Source: Planctomycetota bacterium (GTDB lineage: Bacteria > Planctomycetota > Phycisphaerae > FEN-1346). From it: a stretch of DNA of 37,794 bases. Within the stretch, counting starts at the first letter, position 1. Each line of letters starts with the position of its first letter. The position numbers and the translations under genes were made by a program. Of the stretch, positions 1-7,958 are shown piece by piece. Location of the stretch: positions 1-37,794 of the forward strand of contig JADHXV010000004.1 of NCBI GenBank assembly GCA_016782785.1, read 5' to 3'. The notes beneath the pieces were generated by a model. The model was given only the letters and a program-made list of their open reading frames with translations. It did not search any database and was not told the DNA's origin.

Positions 1-1288
1 CCGGCAGCGTCCACTCGAACGCGAACGGCTCGCCCTTCGCGTTCTCGAGCCAGCCGTTGGTGTCGCGATCTTCCCAGCCGGCCTCGGCCAGCAGCCGCTG
101 CGCCTCGCGGCGGTCGTACGGCCAGGCCGTGACATCGGGGGCCGATTGCGGCGACTCGGGCCAGAACGGCCCCGTCGCCACACCGCCGATGTTGTAATAG
201 ATATGTTCCAGCATGGTGTGTCGGGCCACCAGGTGCGTCATCGCCCGCCGCACACGCCAGTCGGAGAAGATCGGGTGAGGCCGCTCGATGCGTTCCATCT
301 CCCCGTTCGCCTTCACAACCGTTTCGTACTGGGCGTTGTTCCAGCCGATATACATGTACCCGTTGGCCGGGCTGCTGTACTGGACCATCTTGAAGGCCGG
401 CCCGTGCCTCTTGTCGTGCTTGAGTTTGACCCACCACTCGGGCGTGACGGCCAGGTAGTCGAGGTCGCCCGATCGAAGCGCCTGCACCGACGCCAGCTCG
501 TCGGTGATGATGCGGAAGGTGATCCGGTCGTACGCCCGCGGCTTGCCCCAGAACCGCTCGTTGCGCACCAGCGTGATCTCCGTCCCGGTCTTCCACGACT
601 CGAACAGGTACGGCCCGCTGCCGATGAACCCCTGCACCAGGTCGTTAAAATGCGTGATGCCGGCCTCTTTCGCCTTCTCCGGGTCCACCTCCACGTTCTT
701 CTCGTACAGGTGTTTGGGCAGGACGGCGAAGATGTTCCCGGCCGACCCGACGACCATGAAGTACGTCTTCTTCCAGCGAAACCGGACGGTATGCTCGTCC
801 ACCGCCTCGCACGATTCGCAGTCCGACAGGTACGAGGCCGCGCTGCGCGCGTCGATCTTCGGGTTCATGACCAGGTTGTAACTGAAGACCACGTCCTCGG
901 CCGTCACCGGGTGCCCGTCCGAGAAGCACGCCTCCGGCCTCAGGTGGAACGTGATGACCTTGCCGTCGTCCGAGACTTCCCACCGCTCGGCCAGCACCCC
1001 TTCGTACTCGCCGGTGCGGGCATCGTACGTAATCAGGCCCTGGAACACGTACTCGTTGACGTACCGCTCGTACAGGTCTTTGCCGGTGATGGGGTTGAGG
1101 TTCTGCGGCTCGGACGAGATGCAGCGTCGCAGCGTGCCGCCCATCTGCTCGGGCGTGAAGTCGGGAATCTCGCTGCCCGCCGACGCCCGCGCCAGGCCCG
1201 CGACGGCCGCCGCCGCGAAAACAAACACGAGCACGGCCTTGCGCCGGGCCGTGCCGAGCGTCCATACCCGATGGCGTCGGTTCGTCAT
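1..1288 (-). CDS. ABC transporter substrate-binding protein, peptide/nickel family 5 (partial, C-terminus beyond window)
   Basis: Reverse-strand translation from ATG at 1288: MTNRRHRVWTLGTARRKAVLVFVFAAAAVAGLARA (signal peptide) ... GGTLRRCISSEPQNLNPITGKDLYERYVNEYVFQGLITYD...; typical SBP_bac_5 text. Runs off the window start, so absent from the ORF track. Confidence 0.85.
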   Translation of the reverse strand, partial: MTNRRHRVWTLGTARRKAVLVFVFAAAAVAGLARASAGSEIPDFTPEQMGGTLRRCISSEPQNLNPITGKDLYERYVNEYVFQGLITYDARTGEYEGVLAERWEVSDDGKVITFHLRPEACFSDGHPVTAEDVVFSYNLVMNPKIDARSAASYLSDCESCEAVDEHTVRFRWKKTYFMVVGSAGNIFAVLPKHLYEKNVEVDPEKAKEAGITHFNDLVQGFIGSGPYLFESWKTGTEITLVRNERFWGKPRAYDRITFRIITDELASVQALRSGDLDYLAVTPEWWVKLKHDKRHGPAFKMVQYSSPANGYMYIGWNNAQYETVVKANGEMERIERPHPIFSDWRVRRAMTHLVARHTMLEHIYYNIGGVATGPFWPESPQSAPDVTAWPYDRREAQRLLAEAGWEDRDTNGWLENAKGEPFAFEWTLP

Positions 1289-1307
1289 GGGGCGAACACT
1301 TCCTGTA

Positions 1308-2162
1308 TCAGGCGTCGCTTGACTCGTCGGGCCACGTGCCCGCAAAAACCTCTTCCACGGGGCCCGTCAGGCGGACCTCGGCCTCATCGTCGGGCCACGC
1401 GACCTCCAGGTCGCCGCCCGGCATGTGGGCCACGAGCCGCCGGGCCGTCCGGCCGGTCAGGACGCCGGCCACGCACACCGCGCACGCCCCCGTCCCGCAG
1501 GCCAGCGTCAGGCCGCTGCCGCGCTCCCACGTCCGCACGATCACCTCCTCGGGGGAGACGACCTGGACCGCGTGCACATTCACGCGCTCCGGGAACAGGG
1601 CGTGCTGCTCGATGCGCGGCCCGAGCGTCTCGATGGGCCACTCGGCGACCGAATCCTCGTAGAAGACCGCGTGCGGGTTGCCCATGCCCACGCACGTCAT
1701 GCGGAGGCTATGGCCGGCCACGTCGATGGGCACATCGACCGCCCGCTCGCCATCGACGAGCACCGGAATATCGGGCGGTGCCAGGCTCGGTCGACCCATG
1801 CCGACGGCGCCTCGGACGATGCGGCCGGCCTCGTCGCGCACCAGCGTCACCTCGCGCACGCCGGCCGGCGTCTCCACGCGAACGGTGTCGCCGGTCGCCA
1901 GGCCGCGCTCGACGGCAAACTTGGCCAGGCACCGCACGCCGTTGCCGCACATCTCGGCCTCCGAGCCGTCGGCGTTGAACATCCGCATCCGCACGTCGCC
2001 GCCTTCGCGCGGCGGAAGGGCCAGGATCAGGCCGTCCGACCCCACGCCCACGTGCCGGTCGCTGACGCGCACCGCCAGCCGCGACGGGTCCGGCACGGAC
2101 TCCTCGAACCCGTTCACGTAGACGTAATCGTTGCCGGCGCCGTGAAGTTTGGCGAACTGCAC
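1308..2162 (-). CDS. dapF: Diaminopimelate epimerase
   Basis: Motifs FAKLHGAGNDYVYV, FNADGSEAEMCGNGVRCLAKF, GNPHAVFYEDSV, ERGSGLTLACGTGACA. The ORF track extends to a GTG at 2192; the GTG at 2162 (VQFAKLHGAGNDY, preceded by GAGGG) fits the family N-terminus better. Confidence 0.95.
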   Translation of the reverse strand: MQFAKLHGAGNDYVYVNGFEESVPDPSRLAVRVSDRHVGVGSDGLILALPPREGGDVRMRMFNADGSEAEMCGNGVRCLAKFAVERGLATGDTVRVETPAGVREVTLVRDEAGRIVRGAVGMGRPSLAPPDIPVLVDGERAVDVPIDVAGHSLRMTCVGMGNPHAVFYEDSVAEWPIETLGPRIEQHALFPERVNVHAVQVVSPEEVIVRTWERGSGLTLACGTGACAVCVAGVLTGRTARRLVAHMPGGDLEVAWPDDEAEVRLTGPVEEVFAGTWPDESSDA

Positions 2163-2212
2163 GCGCTGCCCTCGACTCGTTGCGCGGCGCACCGCCGCCG
2201 CAACCTCGGCGG

Positions 2213-2218
2213 ATTATA
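2213..2218 (-). promoter_or_regulatory. Candidate -10 box for dapF
   Basis: TATAAT on the minus strand about 50 nt upstream of the dapF start; no convincing -35. Confidence 0.3.
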
Positions 2219-2261
2219 GGGGCAGCCCTGCCGCCCTACTAGTCTTTTGTGCCGGTCCGTA

Positions 2262-2399
2262 GAACTGGTTTCATAACCTGTTGCCGCGCGGCGGCCTTCC
2301 CAGGCCGCCGCGAATCTCGGGGCAATTGAGGGCGTGGTGGCCTGGTCCATACGGAGGCGTATGCCGAAGGCCACCACGCGGGAGTTGTGAAACCACTTC
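2262..2399. repeat. Multi-hairpin inverted-repeat element (three-way-junction-like)
   Basis: Outer arms GAACTGGTTTCATAAC / GTTGTGAAACCACTTC enclose two hairpins: CGCGGCGGCCT-tccc-AGGCCGCCGCG (2287-2312) and GCGTGGTGGCCT...AGGCCACCACGC (2332-2379), the latter with an inner CATACG-gagg-CGTATG. Confidence 0.75.
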
Positions 2400-2408
2400 C
2401 AGAGAACG

Positions 2409-2437
2409 TTGACGCGCGCCGGCCCGCCCGGTACAGT
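2409..2437 (+). promoter_or_regulatory. Candidate sigma70-type promoter for the TIM-barrel gene
   Basis: TTGACG-N17-TACAGT, followed by GGAAAGGAG upstream of ATG 2475. Confidence 0.45.
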
Positions 2438-2474
2438 GCCCGTCCCGACCTGCACCTACGGAAAGGAGCCCGCG

Positions 2475-3302
2475 ATGATTCGCTTGAGCGGCTTTGCCGA
2501 CGAAATCGGCCCCGACCTCGACCTCCAAATCGACACCCTCCGCGCCGAGCACATGCACTACCTGGAACTCCGCGGCGTGTGGGACACCAACGTCCTGGAC
2601 TTCACCGACGCCCAGCGCCGCGACATCACGAATCGCCTCGGCGACGCCGGCATCGGCGTCTCGTCCATCGGGTCGCCCATCGGCAAGGTCCGCATCGATC
2701 TGCCGTGGCAGGACCACGTGGACCGCTTCCGGCACTGCCTGGACGTAGCGGAAGAATTCGGGGCCCCGTACATCCGCCTGTTCAGTTACTACCCGCCGGA
2801 GGGCGGCCGCATCGCCGACCACCGCGACGAGGTCCTCCGCCGCCTGAACGAACAGGTCGAAATCGCCGCCGGCCGGCCCGTCACGCTTCTGCACGAGAAC
2901 GAGGCCGACATCTTCGGCATGAGGGCCGAGGCCTGCCTCGACATCGCCGAGAACGTGCCCGGCCTCGGCCTCATCTTCGACCCGGCCAACTTCGTCCACG
3001 CCGGCATCGACACCCTCGAAGCGTGGAAGATGCTGCGCGACCGCGTCGTCTACTTCCACATCAAGGACATGCGGGCGGCCGACGGGCAAATGGTCCCCGC
3101 CGGCGAAGGCGACGGCCACATCCCGGAGATCCTGGCCGACGCCGTCGGACGCCTCGGTTACCAGGGGTTCGTCTCGCTGGAGCCGCACCTGGCGGTCGCA
3201 GGAAAGCACTCCGGCTACAGCGGCCCGGACCTCTTCCGCAAGGCCGTCCAGAGCGTCAAGGCGATTCTCGACAACCTCGGCGCCGCCTACGACGCGACGT
3301 AG
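2475..3302 (+). CDS. Sugar phosphate isomerase/epimerase family (xylose-isomerase-like TIM barrel)
   Basis: MIRLSGFADEIGPDLDLQIDTLRAEHMHYLELRGVWDTNV...HENEADIFG...GLIFDPANFVHAG...YFHIKDMRAADG...SLEPHL; AP_endonuc_2-type pattern. Strong RBS before ATG 2475. Confidence 0.9.
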   Translation: MIRLSGFADEIGPDLDLQIDTLRAEHMHYLELRGVWDTNVLDFTDAQRRDITNRLGDAGIGVSSIGSPIGKVRIDLPWQDHVDRFRHCLDVAEEFGAPYIRLFSYYPPEGGRIADHRDEVLRRLNEQVEIAAGRPVTLLHENEADIFGMRAEACLDIAENVPGLGLIFDPANFVHAGIDTLEAWKMLRDRVVYFHIKDMRAADGQMVPAGEGDGHIPEILADAVGRLGYQGFVSLEPHLAVAGKHSGYSGPDLFRKAVQSVKAILDNLGAAYDAT

Positions 3303-3332
3303 GCCGCGGCGCGCCGCGGCAAGGCGCCATTT

Positions 3333-3438
3333 CGAGCCGCGACCGTGAGGTCGCGGGTACTCGCGAATGGCGGCACACGTTTGGCTCGCCGACATCATCG
3401 CCAAGCGAGAATACCCTCGACCTCACGGTCGCGGGTCG
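3333..3438. repeat. Inverted pair of palindromic repeats (family E, copies E1 and E2)
   Basis: E1 at 3333-3366 contains CCGCGACCGTGAGGTCGCGGGTACTCGCGA; E2 at 3403-3438 contains the inverted version ATACCCTCGACCTCACGGTCGCGGG. Lies between convergent gene ends. Confidence 0.8.
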
Positions 3439-3471
3439 GCGTGCGCTGCCGCCACGGCTCGGCGCGTCCAC

Positions 3472-4350
3472 CTACTTCCTCCCTCTTGCCGCCAGGCGGG
3501 CCTTCATCTCCTCGACCACCGTGTAATGGACGGCCATCTGGCCTCGGCCGAGGCCGAGTTGAACCGGGGAGTCCGGCCGCCCGTGCCAGTCCGTGCCGCC
3601 CGTCGAGACCAGGCCCAGCCGCTGGACGATCTCGCCGTAATGCCGGGCGAAGTTGGCCGTGTGGTCCGGCGTCGAGACCTCGACCGCCTCGATGCCGGCG
3701 TCGGCGAACCGGGCGATCCACTCCTCGGTCTCGGCCAGCGACCGGTTCAGTTGCCGCGGATGGGCCAGCGCCGCCAGCCCCCCTGCCCCGCGGATGGCCG
3801 CGATCGCCGCCTCGGGCTCCACGCGCCGCCGCGGCACGTAGGCCGGTTTGCCACGGCCCAGGTACGTGTCGAACGCCTCCTCCCAGTTGGCCACCAGGCC
3901 CTTCGCAACCAGGGCAGTGGCGAAGTGCGCCCGCGTGAGCGTGTCGCACAGCCGGCCGCGGGTCAGGTCGTCCATGGTCAGGTCCACGCCCGCGTCGCGC
4001 AGGCGGCAGAGGATTTCGTCGTTCCGCTTGTCGCGGGCCTCGCGGGCGGCGTCGAGCATGCCGACCAGCCCGGCATCGGCCGGGTCCACGAAGTAGCCGA
4101 GGATGTGGCACGCCCCGTCGGCGAACTCGGCCGAGACCTCCACGCCCGGGATGACCTCAATGCCGAACTCCTCCCCGGCCGCCAGCGCCTCCGGCACGCC
4201 GGCCGTCGTGTCGTGGTCCGTCAGCGCCAGGGCCTTGAGGCCGACCTCGGCCGCCTCGCGGACCACCTCGCGCGGCGGAAACATGCCGTCCGAGGCGCTC
4301 GAATGCACGTGCAGGTCCACCAGGTCGGGGTGAGGCGCCTTGCGTGCCAC
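3472..4350 (-). CDS. PHP-domain phosphoesterase (YciV/RNase AM / nucleoside bisphosphatase-like)
   Basis: DLHVHSSASDGMFPPREVV, ALALTDHDTTAG, IPGVEVSAEF, HILGYFVD, AALAHPRQ, GGTDWHG. Confidence 0.9.
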   Translation of the reverse strand: MARKAPHPDLVDLHVHSSASDGMFPPREVVREAAEVGLKALALTDHDTTAGVPEALAAGEEFGIEVIPGVEVSAEFADGACHILGYFVDPADAGLVGMLDAAREARDKRNDEILCRLRDAGVDLTMDDLTRGRLCDTLTRAHFATALVAKGLVANWEEAFDTYLGRGKPAYVPRRRVEPEAAIAAIRGAGGLAALAHPRQLNRSLAETEEWIARFADAGIEAVEVSTPDHTANFARHYGEIVQRLGLVSTGGTDWHGRPDSPVQLGLGRGQMAVHYTVVEEMKARLAARGRK

Positions 4351-4557
4351 GGATGTCTCCAGCGTCCGAGGGGACGGCCGCCCGGCGGTTGCGTCCGGGC
4401 GGACCTGAGCAGAAAACTGTACCGCCCGGCGCGGACCGGGTCAAGACGCGCCGTCGCGGCGGGCACGCCAGGGCGGGCTCGTATGCGCCGCCGACGCGGG
4501 CACGCCGGGGCGTGCCTCTGCGTGAAGCCCGCCATCTCTCCCCCGCCGCGAAAACAG

Positions 4558-4586
4558 TTGACGCCGACGCTGCACGCCGATATAAG
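4558..4586 (+). promoter_or_regulatory. Candidate promoter for ppdK
   Basis: TTGACG-N17-TATAAG; predicts a leader of roughly 119 nt before ATG 4712. Confidence 0.5.
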
Positions 4587-4711
4587 GGCCTCCCTTTAAC
4601 GCGGTATGGATCGCCGGGACGTTGTCCCGGCCCGAGTGTGCGCCGCCTGCTTGACGGTCCCGCGTGGGACACTCGCCCCACCGAACACGAAACGCAGAGG
4701 AGAGACGAACG

Positions 4712-7528
4712 ATGGCCAAGTCCACAAGGTATGTCTACTTCTTCGGCAAAGGCAAGGCCGACGGCCGGGCCGACATGAAGGGCCTGCTCGGCGGCAAAGG
4801 CGCCAACCTGGCCGAGATGAACCTCCTGGGCATCCCGGTTCCCGCCGGCTTCACCCTCACCACCGAGGTCTGCACCACCTACTACGACCACGGGCGGAAG
4901 TACCCGAAGGAACTCAAGGGCCAGGTCGAGAAGGCCCTGGCCGGCGTCGAGAAGGCCATGACGAAGACCTTCGGCAACCCGCAGAACCCCCTGCTCCTGA
5001 GTTGCCGGTCGGGCGCCCGCGCCTCGATGCCCGGCATGATGGAGACGGTGCTGAACATCGGCCTGACGGCGCGGACCATCCCCGGCATGATCGCCCTGAC
5101 CGGCAACCCCCGCTTCGTCTGGGACGCCTACCGACGCCTTATCATGATGTATAGCGACGTCGTGATGGAGAAGGCCGCCGGCCGCGAGCCCGCAGAGGGC
5201 GAAGGCATCCGCCACCAACTCGAACACCTCATGGACCAGATGAAGGCGAAGGCCGGCGCCAAGGCCGACACCGACCTCACGGCCGAGCACCTCGAGACCC
5301 TCTGCGGCCAATTCCGCGCCAAGGTGAAGGCCGTGCTCGGCAAACCGTTCCCCGACGACGCCCAGGAGCAACTCTGGGGCGCCGTCGGCGCGGTCTTTCA
5401 GTCGTGGAACGGCAAGCGGGCCGTCTCGTATCGCCGCATCGAGGGTATCCCGGACGAGTGGGGCACCGCCGTCAACGTCCAGGCGATGGTCTTCGGCAAC
5501 ATGGGCGAGGGCTCGGCCACGGGCGTCGCCTTTACGCGCAACCCGGCCACCGGCGAGGACAAGTTCTTCGGCGAATGGCTGACCAACGCCCAGGGCGAGG
5601 ACGTCGTCGCGGGCATCCGCACGCCCAATCCGCTGAACGAACAGACCCGCTCCGAGCACGACGCCGGGCACCCCAGCCTCGAACAGGCCATGCCCAAGGT
5701 CTACAAACAACTCTACGCCATCCGCGACCGTCTCGAGAACCACTACAGGGACATGCAGGACATCGAGTTCACCATCGAGCGCGGCCGGCTCTGGATGCTC
5801 CAGACCCGCACGGGCAAGCGGACCGGGACGGCTGCCATCCGCATGGCCGTCGAGATGCTGCGCAAGAGACGCATCACGAAGGAGACGGCCGTCACGCGCG
5901 TCACGCCGGCCCAACTCGACGAACTGCTGCACCGCATCCTCGACCCGAAGGCCGAGAAGGACCACAAACCGCTCGCCAAGGGCCTGCCGGCCGGTCCCGG
6001 CGGCGCCACCGGCCGCATCGTCTTCAACGCACCCGACGCCGTCGCCTGGGCCGAGCGCGGCGAGCCGGTCATCCTCTGCCGCAAAGAGACCAACCCCGAG
6101 GATGTCGAAGGCATGCGTGCGGCCAGCGGCATCCTGACGGCGCTGGGCGGCATGACGAGCCACGCCGCCCTCGTCGCCCGCGGATGGGGCAAGTGCTGCA
6201 TCGTCGGATGCGGCGCCCTGGCCATCGACGCCCGCGCCAAGACCATGAAGGTCGCCGGACAGACCCTCCAGGAAGGCGACTGGGTTTCCCTGAACGGCAC
6301 CCGCGGCATCGTGTACGCCGGCCAGATGCCGACCGTGGACCCCGACCCGGAGAATCCGCTGCTGGTCGAGTTCCTGGAGGCGTGCGACAAGGTCCGCCGG
6401 CTGGGCGTCCGCGCCAACGCCGACACGCCCGCCGACGCCGCCACCGCCCGCGCCTTCGGGGCCAAGGGCATCGGCCTGCTGCGGACCGAACACATGTTCT
6501 ACGGCGAGGGGGCCGACGAGCCGCTCTTCCTGCTGCGCAAGATGATCCTCTCGGGCACCACCGACGAACGCCGCGCCGCCTGCGACGAACTGTTCCCGTA
6601 CGTCAAGCGCGACATGAAGGGCACCCTGGCGGCGATGGACGGCCTGCCGGTGACCATCCGCCTGCTGGACCCGCCGCTGCACGAGTTCATCCCGCAGGGC
6701 GAGGCCAAGCAGAAGGAACTGGCCAAGGCCCTCGGCATCACCCTGGACGACGTCCGCAAGCGGGCCGAGGCCCTGCACGAGTCCAACCCCATGATGGGCC
6801 ACCGCGGCGTCCGGCTGGGCGTGACGTACCCCGAGGTCAGCGAGATGCAGGTCCGGGCCATCCTCGAGGCCGCCGCCGAACTGACGAAGGAAGGCAAGAA
6901 GGCCATCCCCGAGATCATGATCCCGGTCACCTGCTCGGTGAACGAGCTGAAGGACCAGGCCGCGATTATCGCCCGCGTCAAGAAAGAGGTGCTTAAAAAA
7001 TTCGGCCTGAAGAAACTGAACTTCCTGGTAGGCACGATGATCGAGATTCCGCGTGCCGCCCTGACGGCCGGGTGCATTGCCGGCGTGGCCGAGTTCTTCT
7101 CCTTCGGCACCAACGACCTGACGCAGATGACTTTCGGCTTCTCGCGCGACGACATCGGCGCCTTCATGCCCGATTACCTCGACCGCGGCATCCTGAAGGC
7201 CGACCCGTTCCAGACGCTCGACCAGACGGCCGTGGGCGAACTGGTGGCCCTGGGCATCGAGCGCGGCCGGGCCACGCGGCCGAAACTGAAGGTCGGCATC
7301 TGCGGCGAACACGGCGGCGACCCGGCGTCCATCCACTTCTGCCATCGCGTGGGCATGGACTACGTCTCGTGCTCGCCCTACCGCGTGCCGATTGCGCGGC
7401 TGGCCTCCGCCCAGGCCACCCTCGCCGGCAGCGGCACGGGCAGCAAGAAGAAGGCCAAGGCAAAGAAGGCCGCCAAGAAGGCCACGAAAGCGGCCGGCAA
7501 GAAGCCTGTGAAGAAGGCCAGGAAGTAG
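4712..7528 (+). CDS. ppdK: Pyruvate, phosphate dikinase
   Basis: YFFGKGKADGRADMKGLLGGKGANLAEM, LSCRSGARASMPGMMETVLNIGL, GGMTSHAALVARGWGKCCIVGC, GLLRTEHMFY, FSFGTNDLTQMTFGFSRDD, GICGEHGGDP. RBS GAGGAGAG before ATG 4712. Lys/Ala-rich C-terminal tail. Confidence 0.97.
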   Translation: MAKSTRYVYFFGKGKADGRADMKGLLGGKGANLAEMNLLGIPVPAGFTLTTEVCTTYYDHGRKYPKELKGQVEKALAGVEKAMTKTFGNPQNPLLLSCRSGARASMPGMMETVLNIGLTARTIPGMIALTGNPRFVWDAYRRLIMMYSDVVMEKAAGREPAEGEGIRHQLEHLMDQMKAKAGAKADTDLTAEHLETLCGQFRAKVKAVLGKPFPDDAQEQLWGAVGAVFQSWNGKRAVSYRRIEGIPDEWGTAVNVQAMVFGNMGEGSATGVAFTRNPATGEDKFFGEWLTNAQGEDVVAGIRTPNPLNEQTRSEHDAGHPSLEQAMPKVYKQLYAIRDRLENHYRDMQDIEFTIERGRLWMLQTRTGKRTGTAAIRMAVEMLRKRRITKETAVTRVTPAQLDELLHRILDPKAEKDHKPLAKGLPAGPGGATGRIVFNAPDAVAWAERGEPVILCRKETNPEDVEGMRAASGILTALGGMTSHAALVARGWGKCCIVGCGALAIDARAKTMKVAGQTLQEGDWVSLNGTRGIVYAGQMPTVDPDPENPLLVEFLEACDKVRRLGVRANADTPADAATARAFGAKGIGLLRTEHMFYGEGADEPLFLLRKMILSGTTDERRAACDELFPYVKRDMKGTLAAMDGLPVTIRLLDPPLHEFIPQGEAKQKELAKALGITLDDVRKRAEALHESNPMMGHRGVRLGVTYPEVSEMQVRAILEAAAELTKEGKKAIPEIMIPVTCSVNELKDQAAIIARVKKEVLKKFGLKKLNFLVGTMIEIPRAALTAGCIAGVAEFFSFGTNDLTQMTFGFSRDDIGAFMPDYLDRGILKADPFQTLDQTAVGELVALGIERGRATRPKLKVGICGEHGGDPASIHFCHRVGMDYVSCSPYRVPIARLASAQATLAGSGTGSKKKAKAKKAAKKATKAAGKKPVKKARK

Positions 7529-7537
7529 CCTCCGACC

Positions 7538-7573
7538 GGGTGGCATGGTCATCCCCCGCAGGGGGTGACCATG
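7538..7573. repeat. Palindromic repeat family A, copy 1
   Basis: GGGTGGCATGGTCATCCCCCGCAGGGGGTGACCATG, 10 nt after the ppdK stop; second copy at 16635-16666. Confidence 0.75.
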
Positions 7574-7588
7574 TGTCAAGCCGAATCG

Positions 7589-7617
7589 AGCGCGGCCCGT
7601 TCGGGCCGCGCTTTCTT
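7589..7617 (+). terminator. Rho-independent-like terminator downstream of ppdK
   Basis: AGCGCGGCCC-gttc-GGGCCGCGCT perfect 10-bp stem followed by TTTCTT. Confidence 0.7.
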
Positions 7618-7636
7618 GCGCCGAAGCGCCAGGGGC

Positions 7637-7764
7637 TGTCATTTCGACCGAGGCCCTCCTGCGGCGGGTAAACCTCGCGAAGCGAGGCCGAGCGGAGAAA
7701 TCTCGCTGTTCGAGAACGGAGAGATTTCTCGACTCGGCCCATACGGGCCTCGCTCGAAATGACA
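7637..7764. repeat. 128-bp composite palindromic (MITE-like) element
   Basis: Terminal arms TGTCATTTCGACCGAGGCCC / GGGCCTCGCTCGAAATGACA, with inner arms AGAAATCTC / GAGATTTCT. Confidence 0.75.
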
Positions 7765-7958
7765 TGCTTGTGCCGCCTCCGCGCCGTTTCCCCCGGCCAC
7801 TCTCCCCCGCGCGCGGGTTTCTCCCTTCATCAGGCTTGCGGTGGCACCGCCTGACCGATACAGTATGCGGGCCGGCTCGCGATGCCCGCGGGCCGAGAAT
7901 CGCGTCGTCCTCTGCGACCCCGTACGGGCCGCGCTGACGCCGCGCGGGGAGCCAAACC

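Noticed and set aside
146-1978. 610-aa plus-strand ORF opposite the SBP and dapF genes
   Set aside because: Opposite strand has two recognisable genes; the product is Arg/Pro-rich and without motifs.
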